Part shown: piece by piece, positions 30,045 through 40,955 of the stretch
How positions within the stretch are numbered: position 1 is the stretch's first letter
Layout: each line of letters starts with the position of its first letter
Assembly (NCBI GenBank): GCA_965240325.2
Contig: OZ251222.1
Coordinates: forward strand, 4,526,001 to 4,590,000
Origin: Rebecca billardiae RCC1528
Taxonomy: Eukaryota > Haptophyta
Direction: 5' to 3'
DNA length: 64,000 bases
Notes under the pieces: generated by a model
The model's input: only the letters and a program-made list of their open reading frames with translations
What the model was told of the DNA's origin: nothing
Database searches by the model: none
Position numbers and translations under genes: made by a program

Positions 30045-30188
30045 CGTGTGAATCACGGGGCACCAGTGCACCACGCGCAAGTCCGCAGCGGGGCTGGGAT
30101 GACGGGTGGCCAAGCCGGGAAGTCGGCAGTGACCAGTCGGCGGCCATTCCCCTCGATCGAGAGCGCCGCGCGCAGTCGTTGGGCCGCG
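30045..30188. promoter_or_regulatory. Shared divergent promoter, GTPase fusion / DNA ligase
   Basis: 144 bases between the two start codons, so both promoters overlap here. CCTCGATCGA at 30151-30160 lies 29-38 bases before the ligase ATG. Confidence 0.55.
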
Positions 30189-32563
30189 ATGGACATGCGC
30201 AACTTCTTCAAGCCCGCGGGGGGCGGCGCGGTGGCCGCGGCGGGCGGGGCAGCGAAGGCCGCGGAGCCGGCGGCCGCGCAGGCCGCGACGCGCAAGCGGC
30301 CGCACCGCGTCGTGCTCGACGAGGACGACGAGGGCGACGACGCGGACGACGGCGGCAAGCGCATGCACGCGCGGCCCGCGCCCTCGCCCGAGTCGGCGGT
30401 GGCGTCGGCGGCGAAGACGCAGCAGCGCGGCTCGGCGGCGGTGCAACCGTCGCCGCTCAAGTCGGCCGAGCCCACGCCCAAGCCCACCCCGCCGCCGCGC
30501 GCGGCGGCGGGCGCCGCGGCCGCCGAGTGCGCGAGCGGCGGCGGCGGCGAGCGCGCGCACCGCGCGGAGGCGGCGGCGGCCAGCCCGCGCGACGGCGCGG
30601 CGGCGGGCGCGGCCGACGCGCCCGCCGCGGCCGAGGACGAGCCCGCGGCCGCGCACGCGCCCACCTCGCTCCTCGCGCAGATGCGCGCGGCCGCGCCCAA
30701 GGGCGAGCCTCCCAAGGCCAAGTCGAAGGGCGTGCTCGAGAACATGAAGGCGCTGCACGAGAACGCGCGCGGCTTCGACGCGGGTGGCGCGGGCTGGGCG
30801 GCGGGCAAGCCGGTGCCGTACGCCTTCCTCGCGAAGACCTTCGACGCGTGCGCGCAGACGACCAAGCGCCTCGAGATCACGATGCTCGTCACGAACGCGC
30901 TGCGCACGGTGCTCGAGCGCACGCCGTCCGACCTGCTCGTGTGCGTGTACCTGCTGGTGAACAAGCTCGCGCCGGCGTTCGACGGGCTCGAGCTCGGGCT
31001 GGGCGAGGCGTCGCTGATGCAGGTGATCGCCGATGCCACCGGCCGCTCGCTCAAGCAGATCAAGGCGGAGATGGCCAAGGACGGCGACCTCGGCGCGATC
31101 GCGATCGCGTCGCGCTCGACGCAGGGCGTGCTGATGCGGCCCGCGCCGCTCACCGCGCGCAAGGTGTACACGAGCTACCGCGAGATCGCCAAGATCGCGG
31201 GGGACAAGTCGCTGGAGAAGAAGAAGAACAAGGTGAAGGCGCTGCTCGTCGCGTCGGAGGGCAGCGAGGCGCAGTACATCGTGCGCTCGCTGCTCGGGAA
31301 GGGCAAGCTGCGGATCGGGCTGGCGGAGGCGACCGTGCAGGTGGCTCTGGCGCACGCGGTCACGCTCTCGCCGCCGCCCACCTCCGGCGCGAGCGCGCCC
31401 AACGTGCGCAAGCTCTCGGCCGAGGCGCTGCACGAGGTCCTCGACGACGCCTCCGCCGTGCGCGCGCGCGCACGCCCGCCGCGCGCGCCGCGCCCGCCGC
31501 GCGCGCATCGCGTGGCCGCCGGCCGAGCCCTGAGTGCGCGCGCTGAGCGCTGAGGCCTCGGCACGCGCCCTCGCCCTCGCGCGCGCGCGCCGCCGCGCCC
31601 GCCTCCGCCGCGCGCAGGTGCTCAAGGACGTGTACTCGCAGCACCCGTCGTACGACGTGCTGATCGCCGAGCTGCTGCAGCGCCCGCTCGCCGAGCTCCC
31701 CGCGCGCGTGCGCCTCACGGCGGGCGTGCCGTGCGGCCCGATGCTTGCCAAGCCCACCAACGGCGCGGCCGAGGTGTACGCTCGGCTGCCGGGCGCGTTC
31801 ACGTGCGAGTACAAGTACGACGGCGAGCGCGCGCAGGTGCACCTGCTGCCGGACGGCACGTTCCGCATCTTCTCGCGCAACTCGGAGGACATGACCGCGC
31901 GGTACCCCGACGTGCTCGAGCGGCTGGCCGAGACGGTCCGCCCCGGCACGTCCTCGTTCATCCTCGACTGCGAGGCCGTGGCGTACGACCGCGAGGCGTG
32001 CAAGCTGCTGCCCTTCCAGACGCTCTCGACGCGCGCGCGCAAGAACGTCACGACGGAGTCGGTGAAGGTGCACGTGCTGCTCTTCGCGTTCGACCTGCTG
32101 TACCACAACGGCGAGCCGCAGATCAAGAAGCCGCTGCGCGCGCGCCGCGCGCTGCTCGAGCGTGCCGTCAGCCCGCTCGAGGGCGTGCTGCGGCGCGCAG
32201 AGTGGCGCGACTCGGCCGTCGCGGAGGACATCGACGCGTTTCTGCTCGAGGCGGTGGCGGGCGCGTGCGAGGGGCTGATGGTGAAGACGCTCGACGAGAA
32301 CGCCACGTACGAGCCCTCGAAGCGCTCGCTCAACTGGCTCAAGGTGAAGAAGGACTACGTGCAGGGGATGGGCGACTCACTCGACCTCGTGCCCATTGGC
32401 GCGTACTACGGCAAGGGCAAGCGCACCGGCGTGTACGGCGCGTACCTGTGCGCGTGCTACAACGACGAGACGGAGGAGTTCGAGTCGATCTGCAAGATCG
32501 GCACGGGCTTCTCCGAGCAGGTGCTCAAGGAGCTCGCCGACCTCTTCAACGGCACGGCGGAGC

Positions 32564-32596
<33 letters not shown>

Positions 32597-33138
32597 ACGA
32601 CGACGACGACGACGACGACGCCGACGACGACGCCGACGACGCCGACGACGACCAAAGCGGCCGCGTGCGCACGCTCGAGGGCCCGCTCCCGTACTGCCGC
32701 TACCCGGCCAACCCGGCGCTCAAGCCCGACGTGTATCTCTCGCCATGCACGGTGCGCCGCCGCCGCGCACCAGCCGCCCTGCGACGCGCCGAGCGCGAGC
32801 GCGCGTGGCCGCGCCTTCACACGCTGCCCGCGCCGCGCGCGCGCTCACCTCGTCCGGCGCGCGCGCAGGTGTGGGAGGTGAAGGCGGCCGACCTGTCCAT
32901 CTCGCCCAACCACGCCGCGGCCGCCGGGCTGGTGGACGACGAGAAGGGCGTCGCGCTGCGCTTCCCGCGCTTCATCCAGATCCGACCCGACAAGACGACC
33001 GAGCAGGCGACCACGTCGACCGAGGTGGCTGACTTTTACCGGAAGCAGTTTGAGCACGCGCCCAAGGAGAAGGCGGCGGCGGACGAGGACGCCGACGAGG
33101 TCGAGGACGTGGACAGCGACGCCGAGGCAGAGGGCTAG
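30189..33138 (+). CDS. LIG1: DNA ligase I (ATP-dependent)
   Basis: Seals nicks between Okazaki fragments and in repair. Exons are 30189-31457, 31618-32751 and 32869-33138 (890 residues); the two introns are 160 and 117 bp, in phase 0. The N-terminus MDMRNFFKP resembles a PCNA-binding PIP box ending in FF. A disordered acidic/basic region precedes the DNA-binding domain. The adenylation motif is EYKYDGERAQVH with Lys489 as the AMP acceptor; GLMVKTLDENATYEPSKRS, WLKVKKDYV and KIGTGFSE follow. Exon 3 gives VWEVKAADLSISP and GVALRFPRFI. Splicing rejoins DDASA/VLKDVYSQHP and YLSPCT/VWEVKAAD exactly where family members continue. An Asp/Ala run of ~27 residues from a GACGCC simple repeat interrupts the OB-fold domain. 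Confidence 0.95.
32565..32657 (+). repeat. Coding GCCGAC/GAC simple repeat in ligase
   Basis: It begins as GCCGAC units and becomes a GAC run, adding an Asp-rich stretch between NGTAERA and QSGRVRTLEG. The triplet period keeps the frame, so length changes would be tolerated. Confidence 0.85.
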
Positions 33139-34114
33139 GCGGGAGGGCAGCCGGACTCCCCGCGCCCGCGCGGCGGGCGACGCCGCAGAGTGCACGAGGG
33201 GAGGCGCATTACGTAGTCTACTGCCGTTGATGATTCATACTTATCATACTGATGATCGTCAGAGGCTTCATCATCAATAATCATCACTTTGATGGCGCGG
33301 CGCCATACTTCATTATTAATCATTATTATTGCGCGGCGGTCATCACTGACATCAGGACGGCGGTCATCAATCATCATCCGCCAGTGGCAGCGTGCAGCGC
33401 GGGGGCGGGAGTGCTGCAGCGCCGCCGCAGCGCGCGCATCTGCTGCTCGTCGTTGCGACGATGCTTTATATAGTTTATTATATATGATATTGCATCTCGT
33501 AGTTGCGCATCACATCTGCCGCGCCTCAATAGCGTCGTGCGCGTGCGCTGATTGATGAGTACTTATTGATGAGTCGTGACGAGTGATTATGTGCTCCGCT
33601 GACGCGCTCCGCGATGACGTCAGCAGTGATCTGTGATGCGCGCATGTGACGACAGTGACGCCAGTCCGCGATGCTGATGTCGTGTCGTGATGATATCGTC
33701 GTAGTAGATGACTATGTCAGAGTGATGATCTAGTCTAGAATTTTAGTTACAGCAGTGATGAGTGACGTCTGACGATTACTGTAGTTGATGACGATCGTCA
33801 CGCACACATCGTCTGAGACTCGTCTGACGGACGCATCATCCGGTCACATTCAGCGCGTCATCGCTGCTCACCGCATCGCCGTGTAGTCCGCCGTGAATAA
33901 TCCGCGTGTCGCAGCAGGGATCATATCATCGTTACTGCTGATCGCGCGCGCGCGGCCGCGGCCCGGCCAGCCAGCAGGGCAGCAGCTGATTACATGGCAG
34001 ACATGATCATGGCATCTGAACTCTGAAGACTGTATCGGAATTCAGTCCCGCGCCGCGTGATGACGCGACGCGTTCAGATCGCGCTCGCCTATACTCGACG
34101 CCCTGATGACGCAT
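33139..34114. other. Intergenic, low-complexity
   Basis: About 1 kb of lower-GC sequence dominated by ATCATCA, TGATGA and GACGATG words. No coding or RNA signal was recognised. Confidence 0.5.
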
Positions 34115-34747
34115 CTAGCGCGATTCGTACCAGCCAAACCCCGCAGCAGGCCCGACTCCCGAGCGCCCGCCCGGCTCTCCATCAGACTCAAGCGCGTTGC
34201 GCTCGAGTGCCTCGAGCAGCACCTTGGGCACGTGCATGCGCAGCCGCTTCGATGTCGCCTTGAGTGACTCCTCGGACTCGCGCAGGACCTTCTTCTCCAT
34301 CAACGCAAGGTCGAGGGCCGTCTGCAGAGCTTGGATCGTGTCAGACATCTCGTGCACCTGCCGCTCGCACGCACGTAGCTCTGCCGCGAGCAGGTGCGCG
34401 TCTGCTTCCAGCGCCGCGCGGAGCGAGTCGGCAATGTTCGCCTGCACAGCGGCGAGCATCTTGGCTTCCTCGAGTGCGTCGAAGTGGTAGACGAGGCGGG
34501 GCGGAGGCTCCGTCGGCTCGTCGCGCAGTGCCACACGCGCCGCGAGGGCGGTCAGGTTCTCGTGCAACCGCGCCTCCCGCGCAGCTGCCGTGTCGAGCGC
34601 CGACTGTCGTTGCTCCAGTTGCGCGCGCAGGCTGTCGATGGTCTCGGCCTGCGCCTGGACCTGGGCGGCGAGGCTCGATGCATGGCTGCTGCGCTCATTC
34701 GCGCGCGCGATGCACTGCTGCACGATGGCCTCCGCGTCAACGGTCAT
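34115..34747 (-). CDS. Coiled-coil protein of unknown function
   Basis: 210 residues, predicted almost wholly helical. Heptad-type stretches SLAAQVQAQAETIDSLRAQL and ALQTALDLALMEKKVLRESE flank a middle segment with PPPRLVYHFDALEEAKML. The end is Gly-rich (GVGPAAGFGWYESR). The start chosen is the ATG of MTVDAEAIVQQC, where coiled-coil sequence begins. The frame stays open for another 255 bases upstream with a hydrophobic stretch, so a longer product is possible but less convincing. The upstream region holds ATGACGAAAT, the complement of a ten-mer (one base overlapping) seen in two other promoters. The family was not recognised. Confidence 0.55.
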   Translation of the reverse strand: MTVDAEAIVQQCIARANERSSHASSLAAQVQAQAETIDSLRAQLEQRQSALDTAAAREARLHENLTALAARVALRDEPTEPPPRLVYHFDALEEAKMLAAVQANIADSLRAALEADAHLLAAELRACERQVHEMSDTIQALQTALDLALMEKKVLRESEESLKATSKRLRMHVPKVLLEALERNALESDGEPGGRSGVGPAAGFGWYESR

Positions 34748-35214
34748 TGGCTGCTGCGTCGCGCCTCGGTGCACCTCCACCCGCACGGCGCACGCGAAGG
34801 CGCGAAACCAGTGCACAAAAGCGCGGGACGGCGGGAGCAACGCCGCTGAGAAGCTCCGCCCCATTACTGGTATCATACAAAAAAAGAGCGCTTCCAAAAT
34901 GACGAAATGAACTTCTCTTCGAAACATCGGATGACTGCTGTGCGTGAGCTCCCTACAGTCCCTAGTCAATCTGGGTATTGGTCGGAAACTAGTCGGTTTC
35001 ACAAAGCCGCTCAGCTGATATCGAAAACCCGCGTGAGCTCACCCGCCTTTGCCCACGAGCGGGCTCCGCGCGCCGCACGTCAAAGCTGGTGAGCAGCGCG
35101 AGTGATGAGTGCGCACAGGGCGGGCGGCGGAAGATGGCGCAGTGAGTGAGAAGCGAGCACCTTGGTGAGGTCTTGCACGCCTGACGCGCACTAGAAGCGC
35201 GGCCGTCACACGCG
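34748..35214. promoter_or_regulatory. Divergent upstream region, coiled-coil / HAD-like genes
   Basis: 467 bases between two divergent start codons. It contains ATGACGAAAT near 34897. No other motif was identified. Confidence 0.35.
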
Positions 35215-36446
35215 ATGTACGCCGGGTCGGGGCGCCAAGCGACCTCAGCACCCGCCAGTCGGCGCCCGAGCGTCAGCCGGACCACTTCACTCGTCACCGA
35301 CACCGAGCCACGACAGCGCGATCGTCAGGTGCGGCCCGCCCGCGCCGTGCTGCGCGTGCGCGCGCGGCGTGGCGCCCGTGCGGCGCGCGTGACGCGTGCC
35401 GACGCATCCCGCCCGTTCTCTGCGCGCGCAGTTCTTCGCCCCGTCGGCCGCGTCTGCGCACCGCCGTGGCACCGGTCCGAGCTATGAGCTGCGCACGTCG
35501 CAGCAGGGGCGCGCCGATGACATCCCGACCGACCGGGCGACCGCGGCGCGGCGTGCGACCATCTCTGGCGTGCGCACGACGCTGCAGGCACCGGCGGGCG
35601 TGACCGTGCGCGTGGCCACGCGCGGCCACCACCGCACGGTGGGCTCTGCCGCGCTCCACGGCTCCGCGGTCGGCAAGGTGAGCACCGGCCCTGGCGGCTT
35701 CCGGATGAGCATGGCCGCCCTCGACTCGCTCGACTTCACCGGGGCCGTCGCGCGGCTCGCGCTGGTCGACGCGGTCGGGGCGTCGGGCTCGATGCACGCG
35801 ACCGTGCGCACGAGCGCGCGAACGCTCAACCTCGGCGAGCGCACCGCCGTCTCGCCGCGCGGCGCGGCGCGGCCGAGCTCCGCGTCGGTGGGCGCGGCGC
35901 CGAGCTCGACGGCAACCTGGCCGGGGGCCGAGGCGGTGGGCCATCCGCCGTTGGTTTCGGGCGGGGCTGGCGGCAGCACGGGCGCGCGTGTCCGGCCCCG
36001 CTCTCGCGCGCTGACCGAGGGCTACGCGGCCGTCGGCAGCCCCGCCATCGCGATCAGGCGCAGCAGCTCGGCGCGCGGCGGCGGCGGCGGCGGAAACGGC
36101 GGGAATGGCGTGAACGGCGGCGGCGGCTGCTCGAGGAGCGGCCGCAGCGCGTGGGCGGACGTGGACGGCGCGCAGGGTGGCTCGTCAGCGAGTGCCGCGG
36201 CGCGCTCGCGCAGCGCACGCGACGCGGCCGCCGCGGGCACCGCCGACGAGCTCTCCCGCCTCGCGCCCACCACGGTCGGCGCGCCGATCTACTCTTCGCA
36301 CGCGGTCGCTGCCAGCACGCTCGCGAGCGTGTACGGAGCTGCGCCCGGCGGCAGGCGCGCGTCGTCGTGGGCGCTCGAGCGCTCGGATCGGCGGGCGCGG
36401 CCGGCGACGGCGTCGGCTGCCGCCGCCGCCGCGTCCTCGCGCGTGA

Positions 36447-36477
<31 letters not shown>

Positions 36478-38202
36478 GGGCACCTCGGGCGCGGACTCGA
36501 GCTCGGCGAGCGCAACCGACGACGGCTCGAGCAGCGGAGAGCGGCGGCGCGCGGGCAGCGTGGCGCGTACGCTGCGCGTGCGGATCACGCCGATGGCGCG
36601 CGGCGGGTCTCGCGCGCGGCCGGAGATGCGGCACGCGCCGCTTGTGATCGTCCACCTGCACGCCACCATCGCCGACCTCTACCCGCCCTCCTTCTGGGCG
36701 CAGCCGCCCACGCACGCGCTGTTTGTGCGGCCGGGCGCGGCGATCGGCCTGCGGCTGCTCGCGCAGTCGCACCAGCTGGTGGGCGTGTGCCACTGCACGG
36801 CGCACTACGCGCCGCTCGCGCTGGCGCACCTGCAGGCGCGCGGCGTGCGCTTCGACGCGCTGTACGACGTCTCCGAGCTCGCCTGCGCGGGCGGCGACGC
36901 CGAGTCCGTCGACGCGGCGGCGGAGCTCGCTGACGAGCGCGAGCGCGGCGGCCGAGGAGGCGGCGGCGGCGGCGGCGCAGCAGGCGGCGGCACTTGTTGT
37001 GGCGGCGGGGCGCGCGGCAGCGAGCGCAGCGCCGCCGGCGCGCTGGCGAGTACCGAGATGCTCGCGTGCGCGGCAGCCTTCGCCGAGCAGACCGCGGAAG
37101 CGCGCACGCCCTTCGCCCGCGGCCCCTCGCCCGCGGCCAGCCTGCTGCGCGCGGCGGAGGTCGGCTCAGAGGGCGGCAGGGGAGAAGCGCTGCGGCCGCA
37201 CGCGTACTCGTCCGCTGCGGCCGCCATCGCGCGCACGGCCGCCCCGGGCCACGCGGCAGCGGAGGCGCTGCCCTTCTCGCGCGCGCAGCAGGCGCTCGTC
37301 TCGTCGTACAACCCCAAGCGCGGCGCCCTGCCGGCGTGCGACTACAGCCCCATCTACGACGCCTTTGGTGCGGCGCGCGCCGCCTCGCACGCCCGCGCGC
37401 TCGGCCGCGCGGCGCTGTGCGCGCGCCGCGCTCACGCGCTGCGTCTTGCCCCGCTCTCGACCGCGCCGCGCGCTCGCGCGCAGGCGTGCCGCCCGAGGAG
37501 GTGTGCGCGCGCGTGCTCGTGATCGGCAGCATCGACCTCGACCACGACGAGATCGAGGAGCGCGAGGGCACGCGGCTGCTGTGCGATGACGAGCAGCTCG
37601 CGCCGCGGCCCGCGTTCACGGGCGCGTCGGCGCGGCCGCCGTGCTGCCCGCACGGTGGCGCGCAGCACGCGCCGCCGGTGGTGCTCCTCGTGCCCAACCC
37701 GCGCGCGCAGCCGGACTCGCGCGCGCTGCGCATGGAGCTCATCCTCGACATCGTGCAGGACCTGTACACCTCCGGCCGCGCCAACTGGCACGCGGGCTTC
37801 CGCGCGCTCGGCCGGCGCGACGTCAAGAAGGCGCGCGTGCACGCGCGGCCGGACGGCGTGGGCATCGCGGCGGAGCCGGGCGAGGGCTCGGCCTCGAGCA
37901 CCGCGCACGCGTACGTGGTCGTGCGTGGCGCGCGCGCGCGCGCGCCGATGCTCGTCCCCTTCGACCCCTCGCGCGTGCTGCGGCCGGACGAGCTCGACGA
38001 GGTGGCGCCGGCGGAGGTGATTGCGAGCAAGGCGGCGCCTGCTGGCCCGGACCCGCCGCCGGCGTCGGGGCCGTCCTCCTCGCGCGCCTCTGCAGGCCTC
38101 GTGGCAGACGCCTGCACACCCGCCTACAGGTCTGAAAAGTCGCGGGCCGGCAGCGTCGGGGTGGGGGCGGCGTCGACGGTCGCCGCTGTCGCGGCACGGT
38201 GA
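35215..38202 (+). CDS. HAD (FCP1/NIF-like) protein with altered active site
   Basis: 922 residues in three exons: 35215-35328, 35432-37367 and 37484-38202. The introns (103 and 116 bp) begin GTGCGG and end CGCGCAG; phases agree throughout. A long Ser/Ala/Gly-rich N-terminal half is followed (residue ~440) by a HAD-like core: APLVIVHLHATIADLYP, then FVRPGAAIGLRLLAQ, LVGVCHCTAHYAPLALAHLQ and VRFDALYD. The order and spacing match the CTD-phosphatase type, where motif I should read D-x-D-x-T. Here both Asp are His (His446, His448), so phosphatase activity is doubtful. The C-terminal part (ARVLVIGSIDLDHDEIEERE, LILDIVQDLYTSG) may complete the fold. It could be a pseudophosphatase scaffold; the family call rests on pattern similarity only. 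Confidence 0.6.
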
Positions 38203-38608
38203 CAGATGTCGTCGAGGTCGACGGTCATCATCATCACTGCTGATGTCTGCACTGATGATGATGATCGACATCACCGATCACTACAGTTACCGAGGCCGAC
38301 TACGCTTATTTGCATGTGTGAGTATGGCATGTGTCGTCACATGCTGACAATGCATGTGAGTGATGAGGCGCGGTCCAGACTCGACTCTCGAGTGACTAGA
38401 GCCGGCCTTGCCGGATGACCTACTCGTCCTCAGTGTCATGGAGTCATCAGCGTGGAACGCGCGCGCGCTGTGAATTAGATTTGGCTAGCAGTGACCGTCA
38501 TCATATATAGTATAGTACTCATCATAGTCATAGTACGCGCGCCGGGCCGCCGGCGCGCGCGCAACATACGATTACAGTTCCGAGTATAGGCAGCGCGCAG
38601 CCGGTCAA
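38203..38608. other. Intergenic, convergent
   Basis: 406 bases with CATCATCACTGATGATG-like words. I see no gene. Confidence 0.5.
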
Positions 38609-39700
38609 TTAAAACCAACCGTCCCAGCCGCCTTCATCATCCTCAAACGACTCCTCCTCGTCCGACATGCCGCTGGGGTTGTAGTCGTCGTCCTCCTCGT
38701 CGGAAGCATCCGAGCCCTCGCCGGCCATGCCGGGCTGCAGGTTGTGGTTGACTCCAGATTGCTCGTGCTGCCGCAGCAGATCGTGCGTGTCCGCGCCGCA
38801 CGAGCACTTCTTCGCGCCCGTCTTCTTCGCCGTCTTCTCCAGCGTGCCGCCGCACGTGTAGCAGAAGACGCAGTTGCAGCGGCAGTGCATGGCGTCGCAG
38901 CCGCCCCGCTTCTGCACCCACGCCTTGCAGCCCGGGCACTGGCGCAGCTTCTCGCCCTTGGCGAAGCGCTCAAAGCATAGCTCGCCCGCGCTGCTGTCGC
39001 CGCCCTCCGCGGCGACCTCCTCGCACCGCCGGCCGGCGTGCCACGGCATGACCCGGCAGACCAGGCAGTACGACTTGTGGCACAGCGGGCACTCGAACTT
39101 GCGGTTGTCCTCCTCCCAGCAGAAGAGGTAGTTGCAGCCAGGCGTGGGGCACGCGCCCATGTCCGCCTCCGTCTCCGCCGCGCGCAGCAGCGTGAGCCGC
39201 TCGTACCGCGCGGCTTCGGCCGGCGTTCGGAGGCAGCGCTTCACATCGGCCGGCGCGAGTGGCTTAGCGCAGCGCTCCGGCTCGACGCACGGGCAGACCA
39301 GCTGCTCCGGCAGCACCTCGCCTGAAGCCACCTTGGTGCGGACGTACTGCTCGAGGCACTCGACGCAGAACGGGTGGCTGCAGCCGTAGAGCACGGCCCC
39401 TTCGGACGGGGGCGTGTCGCAGAAGCACACGGGGCACGTGAATGCGCTCTTCGGCCGCGCCCAGCGGCTCTTCGCGCCGCCTGCAGCCGCTCCAGCGCCA
39501 CTGCCACTGCCACTGTCGTCGGGCTCGGCGGATAAATCGACGACGCATGACTGCGCAGCGCCCCCGCGCGCTCCGGCGTGGTCACGGCGCCGGCGACGAC
39601 GCTGCTGACTCGAGCCCACAGCACCCGCGCCACGAGTGCTGGCGTCGTCGTCGTCGTCGCACAGATCAATGACGACAGCTGGCCGCTTGCCGCTGGCCAT
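38609..39700 (-). CDS. RBR-type E3 ubiquitin ligase
   Basis: 363 residues, no intron. It transfers ubiquitin via a Cys-bound intermediate. An acidic/basic disordered N-terminus (IDLCDDDDDA, QQRRRRRRDH) precedes RING1 (FTCPVCFCD...GCSHPFCVECL, from Cys89), an in-between-RING domain (ACPTPGCNYLFCWEEDNR, FECPLCHKSYCLVC) and RING2 (CPGCKAWVQKRGGCDAMHC...CVFCYTC). The RING2 cysteine in RGGC, Cys268, is the expected catalytic residue and is present. It has an acidic C-terminal tail. The order RING1-IBR-RING2 is complete and at usual spacing (ARIH/RNF14-like). The start is the first ATG (MASGKRPAV). Substrates are unknown. Confidence 0.92.
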   Translation of the reverse strand: MASGKRPAVVIDLCDDDDDASTRGAGAVGSSQQRRRRRRDHAGARGGAAQSCVVDLSAEPDDSGSGSGAGAAAGGAKSRWARPKSAFTCPVCFCDTPPSEGAVLYGCSHPFCVECLEQYVRTKVASGEVLPEQLVCPCVEPERCAKPLAPADVKRCLRTPAEAARYERLTLLRAAETEADMGACPTPGCNYLFCWEEDNRKFECPLCHKSYCLVCRVMPWHAGRRCEEVAAEGGDSSAGELCFERFAKGEKLRQCPGCKAWVQKRGGCDAMHCRCNCVFCYTCGGTLEKTAKKTGAKKCSCGADTHDLLRQHEQSGVNHNLQPGMAGEGSDASDEEDDDYNPSGMSDEEESFEDDEGGWDGWF

Positions 39701-40221
39701 CACGGCTGTGCTCTGCACGCGCGGCCTCGCTCGGCACCGTTGCCCGGGACAAGGGTGTCCTTGCCCGGGATCTCAGACTGGATCTCAGATCGGACATGTC
39801 CTGGCCAGTCCAGGGCCGGTGCAGCCGTGCAGGGGCGCCCTCGCCTTGCTGATTTGAGATTGAGTTTTGTACAAGTATTGTATCTCGTCCGCCAGACTAC
39901 TCTACGTGCGTCTCTTTTTCTTGCTGTATACCGTAGTCGAGTGTAAACTGCACAGGACGACTCCCGCATGCCTGCCGCACGCCGCGGAGCAGCAAAGTCT
40001 GGACCCCACGATCTCAGCGGGCCTGGCACTTGGCGGCAGCACGGGGCCGAGGAGAGTCGTCGTCGCTCCGGGCCACGAGGCTGGGGGCACGGGTGCCACT
40101 GCTCGGTGCTCCGATCCGGCCTGGTCAGTGCCGCAGTGCCGCAGTCGGGGCGGTCCAGCCCCGAGCCCGACCGCGTCTGAGTCACGGAGCGGGACTGCAG
40201 TGGCTCACAACGAGTGACGCA
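39701..40221. other. Intergenic
   Basis: 521 bases upstream of the RBR gene and past the end of the next coiled-coil gene. No gene or repeat family was recognised. Confidence 0.5.
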
Positions 40222-40908
40222 TCACCGAGGAGCATCGCGCGGGGGCTTGCTGCCAGAGGCGGGCGCAGCGCGCCCCGAGTGCAATCGCCCACCTCCATCA
40301 GCTGATGCGCCTGCGCCTGGCGCCGCGCCCGGCCGCCGGCCGAGCCCCGCGCTCGGGGCTGACGTGCGTCGGCCAGCTGCGCCCGTGGAGCCGCCGCCGG
40401 GCGCTGGCGGCGGATTGCCCTTGGCCGCCTCCTCGGCTCGCGGCTTGAGCGTCGCTGGCCGAGGTGCCCCGGCCGAGCCGCCTTCCCCAACCCGTTGCGG
40501 CACGCTCCGGCGCCGTTCGAGGTTCTCCTTTGCAGGCGGCGGCCCCGAGCGCCCAGCGCGCCCCCCTTGGAGGGCCATATCTGGTGGGCGTGACGGCTCG
40601 CCGGTGGGCGTGGCACCCGCGACGCCGCGACGCGTACCGCGCTCGCTCGCCCGCCGGATGTGCGTGCTGAGCTGCTGCCACACGTCGGCAGGCACACGCA
40701 CGTCGGTCTCGTGCGGAGACTCGCTCGCCTTTGCCTCCGCAACGCTGACCAGTTCGTTGGCGGCCGCGACGGAGGCTGTCAACGCGTGCATGGTGTCGTG
40801 CTGCCGATTGAGCGTCTCCGTGAGGAGCGCGTTGGCGCGTTCGAGCTGGCGGAGCTGCGCGGTGAGGAAGGCCAGCTCAGGACTCGCCGTGGCGGTCCCA
40901 ACCGCCAT
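40222..40908 (-). CDS. Small coiled-coil protein with disordered tail
   Basis: 228 residues. The N-terminal third is a short coiled coil (ELAFLTAQLRQLERANALL, TETLNRQHDTMHALTASVAA), followed by VRVPADVWQQLSTHIRRASE and a long Pro/Gly/Arg-rich tail. It starts at MAVGTATASPELAF, the ATG next to the divergent neighbour; only 47 bases separate the two start codons. I do not recognise the family, and the tail has no motif I can name. Confidence 0.55.
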   Translation of the reverse strand: MAVGTATASPELAFLTAQLRQLERANALLTETLNRQHDTMHALTASVAAANELVSVAEAKASESPHETDVRVPADVWQQLSTHIRRASERGTRRGVAGATPTGEPSRPPDMALQGGRAGRSGPPPAKENLERRRSVPQRVGEGGSAGAPRPATLKPRAEEAAKGNPPPAPGGGSTGAAGRRTSAPSAGLGRRPGAAPGAGASADGGGRLHSGRAAPASGSKPPRDAPR

Positions 40909-40955
40909 CGTTCGGCAGATTTCGTCAACGCGTGATCTCGATCCAAAGACGAGCG
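40909..40955. promoter_or_regulatory. 47-bp bidirectional promoter gap
   Basis: The whole space between two divergent ATGs. It contains GATTTCGTCA (40918-40927), shared with the gap at 44034-44109, and TCTCGATCCA (40936-40945), the CGATC motif found before other start codons. Both 5' untranslated regions must be very short or overlap the opposite gene. Confidence 0.6.

Noticed and set aside
26787-30188. Very long plus-strand open frame antisense to the GTPase fusion and running into DNA ligase
   Set aside because: It is the complement of a protein with clear motifs; its translation is Arg/Ala-rich without domains. The ligase begins at the ATG of MDMRNFF with its PIP-like motif.
38203-38608. 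tRNA or small RNA genes in intergenic stretches
   Set aside because: I looked by eye for the T-loop consensus and paired arms in gene-free parts and saw none convincing; a covariance-model scan would be decisive.
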